Assembly (NCBI GenBank): GCA_002307715.1
Contig: DBUA01000029.1
Location: 1-10,779 of the forward strand
Source of the DNA: Candidatus Moranbacteria bacterium UBA1302
Lineage (GTDB): Bacteria; Patescibacteriota; Minisyncoccia; Moranbacterales; UBA1568
Direction of reading: 5' to 3'
Length of the DNA: 10,779 nt
Shown here one piece after another: positions 6,368 to 10,779 of the stretch. Position 1 is the stretch's first letter, and each line of letters starts with the position of its first letter. The position numbers and the translations under genes were made by a program. Below the pieces are notes generated by a model. It did not search any database. It was given only the letters and a program-made list of their open reading frames with translations, and was not told where the DNA came from.

Positions 6368-6445
6368 CCGGTTTGTTTGAAAACGGCTAGGTCTTGACAG
6401 AAGTTCGGAATATTCGCTTAATGATATTTTTACACACTGTTTATT

Positions 6446-6471
6446 AACAAAATCCCGGCTGGTGCGCCGGG
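6446..6471 (-). terminator. Intrinsic terminator of cysS
   Basis: A GC-rich stem, CCCGGC (6454-6459) with GCCGGG (6466-6471) and a six-base loop, is followed on the minus strand by ATTTTGTT. It begins 10 bases after the cysS stop. Confidence 0.82.
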
Positions 6472-6481
6472 CAGAAATTAT

Positions 6482-7888
6482 CTAGGATTTTTTCAGTCGG
6501 TATCCTTTTGGGATATCTTCTATTTTGTAGCCGTGAGCGGCGATAGCATCGCGTAAGCGGTCAGACTCGGCGAAGTCCTGATTGGCGCGGGCAGCGTTAC
6601 GTTCTTTGGCAAGCGCCTCCACTTCGGCTGGAACAGTCTCTTTCTCAGCATGCAATCCGAAGAGGAAGAATATCTTGTCGTAGACGGCGATAAGCGCAGC
6701 ACAATCAACGGCTTCGTTGGTATCGAGGAGGGTATTGGTCTTCTTGACGAGATCAAGCACAACTGCGACAGCTTCGGGGGTATTGAGGTCATCTCGCATC
6801 GCTTCGCGGACATTTTCTAAAGAATCGCTGCCGTTGAAGCCCTCAATAGCAGTATCAGAAATCAGGAGCCGCGCATAAACCCCCATAATCGTCTCACGGT
6901 TTTTCTTGGCTTGTTCGAGGGATTCCCAAGTGAAGTTCATTTGCGTGCGGTAGTGAGCGCTCATGAGAAGCATGCGGAAATCAGCCGGTATGAAGCCGTG
7001 CTCGATAATATCTTCGAGGAGATAGGAGTTGCCTTTGGATTTGGACATCTTCTGTCCATCGACCAAGATGTGACGGGTATGGAGCCAGTAGCGAGCGAAT
7101 GTTTTTCCCGTAACGCATTCGGATTGGGCGATTTCGGCTTCATGATGGGGAAAAATATTGTCTTCGCCGCCAGTGTGGATATCAAGCGTGTCGCCCAAGT
7201 ATTCCATGCTCATAGCGGAACACTCAATATGCCAGCCTGGGTAGCCGTCGCTCCATGGTGAAGGCCAACGCATGAGATGTTCTTTTGGCGCCTTGAGCCA
7301 GAGGGCGAAGTCCCACGGATTTTTTTTGTCAGGGTGCTCTTCAAGACGAGCGCCGACCCTTAGATGCTCAAGCGTGTTACCGGAGAGTTTTCCGTAATCG
7401 GGGAAGGACGTTACATCGAAAAAGACGTTGCCATTTTTTTCGTAAGCGTAACCTTTCGCGATGAGCGTTTCAATGAGTTTAATCATCTGTGCGACATGCG
7501 CTGTCGCATGCGGGAAATAGTGCGCAGGCAGTATGCCGACTGCTTTTTCGGTTTCGCGGAAATAATCCTCATAAAAAGCGATGATTTCAGCTGAAGTTTT
7601 CCTTTCTGTACGAGCCTTTTTCTCAATCTTATCTTCGCCTGAGTCTCCTTGAGCTACGTCATCAGCCGTCAGATGTCCGACGTCGGTGATGTTCTTGATG
7701 AGACGCACCTCGTAGCCGGCATCTTCGAGGACACGGCGGATGGTATCGGAAAAAGTATAAGCACGGATATTACCGATATGGATCGGTCCATAGACGGTTG
7801 GGCCGCAAGTATACATGCCGACCTTACCGGGGTTGAGCGGAACGAATTCCTCTTTCTGTTTGGAAAGGGTATTGTAAAAACGTATCAT
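6482..7888 (-). CDS. cysS: Cysteine--tRNA ligase
   Basis: Monomeric class Ia synthetase that charges tRNA-Cys using ATP. With the ATG at 7888 it is 468 residues (E. coli 461). Zinc ligands fall as expected: C28 (in MYTCGPTVYG), C223 (WHIECSAMS), H248 and E252 (FPHHEAEIAQS). The ATP-binding signatures are HIGN (37-40) and KMSKS (280-284). A DALR-like helical domain follows from about 310, and a C-terminal anticodon-recognition segment includes LAKERNAARANQDFAESDRLRD. The frame stays open upstream to 8008, but the extra 40 residues have no family counterpart and that start would lie inside the terminator hairpin of corA, so 7888 is chosen. No Shine-Dalgarno sequence is seen. It lies between two minus-strand terminators and so is its own unit. 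Confidence 0.97.
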   Translation of the reverse strand: MIRFYNTLSKQKEEFVPLNPGKVGMYTCGPTVYGPIHIGNIRAYTFSDTIRRVLEDAGYEVRLIKNITDVGHLTADDVAQGDSGEDKIEKKARTERKTSAEIIAFYEDYFRETEKAVGILPAHYFPHATAHVAQMIKLIETLIAKGYAYEKNGNVFFDVTSFPDYGKLSGNTLEHLRVGARLEEHPDKKNPWDFALWLKAPKEHLMRWPSPWSDGYPGWHIECSAMSMEYLGDTLDIHTGGEDNIFPHHEAEIAQSECVTGKTFARYWLHTRHILVDGQKMSKSKGNSYLLEDIIEHGFIPADFRMLLMSAHYRTQMNFTWESLEQAKKNRETIMGVYARLLISDTAIEGFNGSDSLENVREAMRDDLNTPEAVAVVLDLVKKTNTLLDTNEAVDCAALIAVYDKIFFLFGLHAEKETVPAEVEALAKERNAARANQDFAESDRLRDAIAAHGYKIEDIPKGYRLKKS

Positions 7889-7964
7889 GTGTCCGTATAT
7901 AAAAAGCTTATCAGCCACTTTTTGAGTGCATAAAGCAAAAAAGCGTCCGAATCGTTTCGCATCA

Positions 7965-7993
7965 AGTCTATCAATTTTAAAGAGATTTTGCAA
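7965..7993 (-). promoter_or_regulatory. Tentative promoter for cysS
   Basis: Minus strand: TTGCAA (7993-7988), 17-base spacer, TAGACT (7970-7965), four of six at each box. cysS needs a promoter between 7889 and the corA terminator, and this is the best pair I found there. The leader would be about 70 bases. Confidence 0.35.
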
Positions 7994-8021
7994 AACAAAA
8001 ATCCGCATTCTTTGCGGATTT
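7991..8021 (-). terminator. Intrinsic terminator of corA
   Basis: AAATCCGCA (7999-8007) pairs with TGCGGATTT (8013-8021) around a five-base loop. On the minus strand it leads into TTTTTGTTTTG. It lies about 45 bases after the corA stop. Confidence 0.82.
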
Positions 8022-8065
8022 CGGAAGCTTCTCTTCGTGTGTGAAATCGATGTCTCTCATCTGTT

Positions 8066-8974
8066 TTACAGCCATTTTTTCACTTTGAAAACCGTGATGG
8101 TCGTCAAAGAGATGATGACCATAAATGAAACGTGTATCCAAAACGCATAAGGACTATCGCCGAAAGGTATATGGGCGCTCATCGCCAGCATATTCGAATA
8201 AGCTGTCATTGGAAGCATGACCGCCGAAAAGATAGTAAGCACTTTCATGGTCAGGTCGAGCTTGTTTGAGAGAAGCGAATTGTTGGTGGCTTCGAGCGCT
8301 TCGATAGTCTCTTTTTGGCTTTCGAGGATATTCCAAAGGCGGATATTTGTGCCGATGAGATCTTGGAAATAGAATCGCAGATCGTCCGGAACATAATCGT
8401 GCTCATCTTTGATGATTGATTCTATGATGGCACGCTGCGGCTTGAGCGTCCGACGAAAATTGAGAATATCGCGTTTGAGGACGGAAATTTCAAACACCAT
8501 CTCTTTTTCCATTCCGGCGAATACTTGGCTTTCGATATGATCGAGTTTTTCGCTGATGTGATTGAGTTTTGGAAAACAGGAGTTGAGCAGGATTTCGATG
8601 ATACGATACAGAAGATGCATCGAAGTTTCATGCATATTGAGGCGCCGTTTGCCTTCGCTCCTCTCTAGCTCATCAAAAAAAGTATCAAGCTGATAGATAT
8701 TCTGTTTGTGACTCGTGATGAGATGGTCGCGTGTCAGAATAATGTCAAGTTCGCCGGGGTAAGTCGTTCGGTGTTCGGTATCGAAGAGCGGTATGTGGAT
8801 AGAGAAGAACAGGCAATTCTCGTAACGCACCACTTTCGGCTGGTATGTCGGAGTAATCAATTCTTCGATTGCCAGCGGATGGATATTGAAATTCTCCTGA
8901 AGATAGGTGATGTCATCTGTTTGCGGGTCTTCAAAATCGATCCAAGTCGTATTTTGATGTTTGATGGTTTTCAT
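8066..8974 (-). CDS. corA: CorA-family divalent cation transporter with altered GMN motif
   Basis: Pentameric inner-membrane channel family for Mg2+ (also Co2+/Ni2+), with a large cytoplasmic funnel and two membrane helices at the C-terminus. It is 302 residues, normal for short CorA proteins. The cytoplasmic alpha/beta domain spans about 1-110, the long stalk helices about 115-240, the first membrane helix about 243-263, the second about 276-297, and a basic KVKKWL tail follows. The selectivity motif after helix 1 is normally (Y)GMN; the aligned sequence here reads L-A-M-S (263-266), keeping only Met, while the flanking LPMT before and IPF after are intact. Substrate is therefore uncertain. 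The ATG at 8974 has no Shine-Dalgarno sequence. It is divergent from yidD with overlapping promoters and has its own terminator. Confidence 0.9.
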   Translation of the reverse strand: MKTIKHQNTTWIDFEDPQTDDITYLQENFNIHPLAIEELITPTYQPKVVRYENCLFFSIHIPLFDTEHRTTYPGELDIILTRDHLITSHKQNIYQLDTFFDELERSEGKRRLNMHETSMHLLYRIIEILLNSCFPKLNHISEKLDHIESQVFAGMEKEMVFEISVLKRDILNFRRTLKPQRAIIESIIKDEHDYVPDDLRFYFQDLIGTNIRLWNILESQKETIEALEATNNSLLSNKLDLTMKVLTIFSAVMLPMTAYSNMLAMSAHIPFGDSPYAFWIHVSFMVIISLTTITVFKVKKWL

Positions 8975-9049
8975 TCTGGTAGAGTGCGGTTCCGGGCCGA
9001 TGAGGCCATGGCTATCCGCATATTGGATATATTTGTTTTTTATATTGCA

Positions 9050-9077
9050 AGTATATCAGCAAAATGAACATTGACAA
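9050..9077 (-). promoter_or_regulatory. corA promoter with extended -10
   Basis: Minus strand: TTGTCA (9077-9072), 16-base spacer, TATACT (9055-9050), with a TG one base before the -10 (extended -10 form). The predicted start near 9043 leaves a leader of about 69 bases. The -35 box shares its bases with the yidD -35 on the other strand. Confidence 0.78.
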
Positions 9078-9099
9078 ATGATTTGGCAGGGAGTATGTT
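9071..9099 (+). promoter_or_regulatory. yidD promoter placing the start point at the GTG
   Basis: TTGACA (9071-9076), 17-base spacer, TATGTT (9094-9099). The -35 is perfect and the -10 matches four of six. The predicted start at about 9105-9107 coincides with the yidD GTG at 9106. Confidence 0.7.
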
Positions 9100-9105
9100 C
9101 TCAGT

Positions 9106-9339
9106 GTGAAACGGCTCATATTGCTTTCCATACGTTTATACCAGAAAACCCTATCGTTTGATCATGGGTTTGCTGGCATGCTGTTCGGAGAGAGGTTCTG
9201 CCGTTTCCGTCCGACTTGTAGCCAATATGCGTATGAAGCCATTGAGAGACATGGCATTATACGAGGCGGATGGTTTGGATTGAAAAGAGTCATGCGTTGC
9301 CATCCATGGAATGCTGGCGGATATGATCCAGTGCCATAG
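9106..9339 (+). CDS. yidD: Membrane protein insertion efficiency factor YidD
   Basis: Small peripheral membrane protein that assists YidC-dependent insertion. It is 77 residues with a GTG start. The family signature is complete: a basic, hydrophobic N-terminal helix (MKRLILLSIRLYQKTL), then CRFRPTCSQYAYEAIERHG (residues 32-50), and the ending MRCHPWNAGGYDPVP with the three invariant Cys. Between YQKTLS and CRFRPTCS there is a longer linker (about 12 residues, with FGERF) than in E. coli YidD. In many bacteria yidD sits in the rpmH-rnpA-yidD-yidC cluster; here it is beside corA. No well-placed Shine-Dalgarno sequence exists; the predicted transcript starts at the GTG, so the message is probably leaderless. 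The next gene begins 92 bases downstream, probably on the same transcript. Confidence 0.94.
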   Translation: MKRLILLSIRLYQKTLSFDHGFAGMLFGERFCRFRPTCSQYAYEAIERHGIIRGGWFGLKRVMRCHPWNAGGYDPVP

Positions 9340-9431
9340 TGTTTTTTAACAAGCCATGTTTTGAAGAAGAAATCGAAGTTGCGGTTGGATACATTTTCAT
9401 TTTTACGTGGAAAAAAGAAGGAGATTGTGTC

Positions 9432-9677
9432 ATGTGTGAAAAAACTGGACGTTTTGTCATTGGGCGGCACGGCATACATCTGCAGCCGTTCATTTCGCCG
9501 GGTCATGACGGCGAAGAAACGCTTTTCCCTGGCTCCAAGGTGATGTGCGGGCAACACAACCGTACGCTTGTCTTTTTTCGTGAAGCGCATAGTCGTTTTG
9601 ATGCCTTGAACGATAAATGCATGGGTTGCAGGCACGTCGATCAATGCTGTGATGCAGAAAATAAGGCGAAAGGATGA
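9432..9677 (+). CDS. Orphan Cys/His-rich small protein (81 aa), possible zinc binder
   Basis: Not recognised. With the ATG at 9432 it has 81 residues, ending with TGA at 9675-9677. AAGGAG (9418-9423) lies 8 bases before this ATG, which decides the start over the in-frame GTG at 9339 that overlaps the yidD stop and would add 31 residues. Cys at 2, 39, 63, 66, 72 and 73 and several His (13, 16, 25, 42, 53, 68) are present; C39-G-Q-H42 and C63-x2-C66-x5-CC look like metal-binding half-sites, as in a small zinc ribbon, but this is inference. There is no signal peptide or membrane segment. It probably shares the yidD transcript and ends at a strong terminator 24 bases later. The minus strand here is open too (to 9162) but lacks gene signals. 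Confidence 0.65.
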   Translation: MCEKTGRFVIGRHGIHLQPFISPGHDGEETLFPGSKVMCGQHNRTLVFFREAHSRFDALNDKCMGCRHVDQCCDAENKAKG

Positions 9678-9700
9678 GGGAGGTGGCAAGAGTTTTATGA

Positions 9701-9736
9701 GCCGAGCGTATGCGAATATGCTCGGTATTTTATTTT
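9701..9736 (+). terminator. Strong intrinsic terminator with GCGA tetraloop
   Basis: An 11-bp stem (9701-9711 with 9716-9726, two G-T pairs) closes a GCGA loop of the stable GNRA class and is followed by ATTTTATTTTATA. It ends the yidD/orphan unit and insulates the heat-shock operon. Confidence 0.88.
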
Positions 9737-9758
9737 ATACAAGCCATATTTTCATTAT

Positions 9759-9785
9759 TTAGCACTCACACTTGACGAGTGCTAA
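9759..9785 (+). promoter_or_regulatory. CIRCE operator (HrcA binding site)
   Basis: TTAGCACTC (9759-9767), a 9-base spacer (9768-9776) and GAGTGCTAA (9777-9785): a perfect match to the CIRCE consensus inverted repeat. It overlaps the -35 box of the hrcA promoter, so bound HrcA would block RNA polymerase. This implies negative autoregulation relieved by heat shock. Confidence 0.98.
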
Positions 9786-9800
9786 AACGTATTCTATACT
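9772..9800 (+). promoter_or_regulatory. Heat-shock operon promoter (hrcA)
   Basis: TTGACG (9772-9777), 17-base spacer, TATACT (9795-9800), five of six at each box. The -35 lies in the CIRCE spacer and the first base of its second arm. The start point would be about 9806-9808. Confidence 0.9.
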
Positions 9801-9812
9801 GTGAGTACGATT

Positions 9813-10553
9813 ATGAATACACGACAAAAACAAGTTCTCTCTGCGATTGTCGAGCTTTACACCAAGACGGCGTTGCCCGTCGGCTCGCAAGCGCTGCTTG
9901 AACATTTCGAGTTTCCCGTATCTTCTGCGACATTGCGGAATGATATGGCGCTTTTGGAAGAAGAGGGATATCTTTATCAACCTCATGTTTCAGCCGGTCG
10001 TATCCCGACAGATGAAGGATATCGTCTCTATGTCGAAGAAATGATGGGTGATGAAGATCTATCTCGCGAAGATCAGCGTAAGCTGCAGAAAGAACTCCTT
10101 GTGATGAAAGCCAAGCAGACGCGTATGGGCCGCAGTACGGCGAAGCTCCTCTCGGCGCTTTCTGGGAATCTCGTGGTTTCCGGATTGATCGGCCGTGATG
10201 AGTTGTATGACTTCGGCATGAAAGAGCTCATGGAGAAGCCTGAGTTTCAAGAGATTGATGAGCTTTGTAGGATTGTCGAAACGCTTGATTCTCTTGATGA
10301 GAAGCTTGATAGCATCATGAGTAGGCTCAAGAGTGGCGATGTGCAGATATTTATCGGGGAAGAGAATCCGATCAAAGAAATATCGAATTGCTCGATGGTG
10401 GTTGCTCCTTATGAAAATAGTGAAGGCAAGGGAATACTTGCGATTATCGGTCCGAAACGTATGGATTATGCCAAGAATAAGTCGCTCATCGAATACATGA
10501 AAAAACTTTTGAATGCTTCGCTGGTTATTGTTCTTTTTGTGACATTTTTTTGA
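9813..10553 (+). CDS. hrcA: Heat-inducible transcription repressor HrcA, short form
   Basis: Represses chaperone genes by binding CIRCE; its activity depends on GroEL in studied bacteria. It is 246 residues from the ATG at 9813. A GTG at 9801 cannot be used, because it directly follows the -10 box and precedes the transcription start. The winged-helix domain (about 1-75) has VSSATLRNDMALLEEEGYL and the hallmark PHVSAGRIPTDEGYR (57-71). The C-terminal part keeps VQIFIGEEN, NCSMVVAPY and the IIGPKRMDY motif. Compared with about 343 residues in B. subtilis, roughly 100 are missing between residue 125 and the DELYDFGMKELMEKPEF segment, i.e. part of the GAF-like/inserted dimerisation region. The last 12 residues (ASLVIVLFVTFF) are strongly hydrophobic. 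It stops at TTT-TGA-C, a frameshift-prone context. The leader is at most about 7 bases. Confidence 0.95.
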   Translation: MNTRQKQVLSAIVELYTKTALPVGSQALLEHFEFPVSSATLRNDMALLEEEGYLYQPHVSAGRIPTDEGYRLYVEEMMGDEDLSREDQRKLQKELLVMKAKQTRMGRSTAKLLSALSGNLVVSGLIGRDELYDFGMKELMEKPEFQEIDELCRIVETLDSLDEKLDSIMSRLKSGDVQIFIGEENPIKEISNCSMVVAPYENSEGKGILAIIGPKRMDYAKNKSLIEYMKKLLNASLVIVLFVTFF

Positions 10554-10659
10554 CAATATGGATGATGTAGAAGAATCCGTGGAAGATAGCCGGAAAAGAG
10601 AAATAAATATTGAAACAGAGTTTAATATGATTAAAAGCGTATTAACCCGATCATCATGA
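10552..10659 (+). other. Open +1 frame after the hrcA stop (possible frameshift extension or tiny ORF)
   Basis: Directly after the hrcA TGA, the +1 frame is open for 35 codons to the TGA at 10657-10659. It encodes a charged segment (DNMDDVEESVEDSRKREI at its start). It could be reached by a +1 slip at the TTT-TTT-TGA-C site or translated from the ATG at 10558 (33 residues). No Shine-Dalgarno sequence precedes that ATG. It may also be untranslated spacer. Confidence 0.3.
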
Positions 10660-10666
10660 TAAAACT

Positions 10667-10779
10667 ATGACAGAAGAAACAAAACAGCAGGATATCGAAG
10701 AGCCGGGCGATGAGAAGATTATCGCCGAAGAGCCAACCACAATAACAGAAGAGATGCTTGAAGAATCCGATTGGCAATC
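10667..10779 (+). CDS. grpE: Probable GrpE, N-terminal fragment
   Basis: The nucleotide-exchange factor GrpE recycles DnaK by releasing ADP. Only the first 37 codons lie in the window; the frame runs off the right edge. The fragment is strongly acidic (MTEETKQQDIEEP then EEPTT and EEMLEE), as the disordered N-termini of GrpE proteins typically are, but it contains no diagnostic motif. The assignment therefore rests on composition plus position: second gene after CIRCE-hrcA, as in the hrcA-grpE-dnaK-dnaJ operon of many bacteria. The ATG at 10667 has no Shine-Dalgarno sequence. The 113-base gap after hrcA shows no convincing promoter or second CIRCE, so expression probably depends on the hrcA promoter. 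Confidence 0.7.
   Translation, partial: MTEETKQQDIEEPGDEKIIAEEPTTITEEMLEESDWQ

Noticed and set aside
6394..6418. TTGACA on the plus strand between dnaB and cysS.
   Set aside because: No good -10 at 16-18 bases, and it would only transcribe antisense to cysS.
7889..8008. N-terminal extension of cysS by 40 residues.
   Set aside because: The upstream start is within the corA terminator hairpin, the extra residues have no family counterpart, and the ATG at 7888 puts the zinc ligand at C28 as in E. coli.
9162..9689. Long minus-strand open frame (175 codons) over yidD and the 81-residue gene.
   Set aside because: It lies antisense to the unmistakable YidD sequence and to a gene with an ideal ribosome site, and its translation has no recognisable feature.
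9801..9812. GTG start for hrcA giving four extra residues.
   Set aside because: It immediately follows the -10 box, upstream of the predicted transcription start.
10059..10556. Minus-strand open frame of 165 codons.
   Set aside because: Antisense shadow of hrcA; no start signals.
1..10779. Mobile elements, CRISPR arrays, tRNA or rRNA genes, inteins.
   Set aside because: No transposase or integrase, no spaced direct repeats of CRISPR type, no cloverleaf or rRNA sequence was seen; DnaB is continuous without an intein.

Overview
The window reads as a stretch of a small, gene-dense bacterial chromosome, most likely from the Candidate Phyla Radiation (Patescibacteria). This is inferred from several traits seen together: an alanyl-tRNA synthetase that stops after its editing domain, an HrcA about 100 residues shorter than the Bacillus form, compact gene packing, and the near absence of Shine-Dalgarno sites before housekeeping genes. 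TGA is a normal stop here (alaS, dnaB and hrcA end on it at sensible lengths), so the UGA-to-Gly code of Gracilibacteria/Absconditabacteria is not in use.

Layout. Positions 1-3529 run on the + strand: the 3' end of an unrecognised large protein, two small hypothetical genes (one coiled-coil), alaS, and rplU with its own consensus promoter overlapping the alaS stop. Two back-to-back terminators follow. Positions 3600-8974 run on the - strand. Read leftwards from the right-hand end they are corA, cysS, dnaB, recR, a 60-residue Gln-rich gene and a 105-residue Cys-containing gene. The last two are orphan units, each with its own promoter, strong Shine-Dalgarno site and terminator. From 9070 transcription is again on +: yidD and an 81-residue Cys/His-rich orphan gene ending in a GNRA-loop terminator, then a perfect CIRCE operator with hrcA, and the first 37 codons of what is probably grpE.

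Function. Most genes are core information processing: aminoacylation with Ala and Cys, ribosomal protein L21, replicative helicase and recombination mediator. CorA and YidD concern the membrane (divalent cations, membrane-protein insertion). CIRCE-hrcA-grpE is a classic autoregulated heat-shock operon.

The most unusual material is regulatory and small. corA and yidD are divergent with -35 boxes on the same bases. yidD and hrcA look leaderless. Promoters are embedded in upstream stop codons. Three unrecognised small genes carry AAGGAG sites that no recognised housekeeping gene in the window has. No mobile element, CRISPR array, tRNA or rRNA was seen. I did not find a convincing new multi-gene system; the orphan pair at 3649-4262 is the best candidate for something undescribed.
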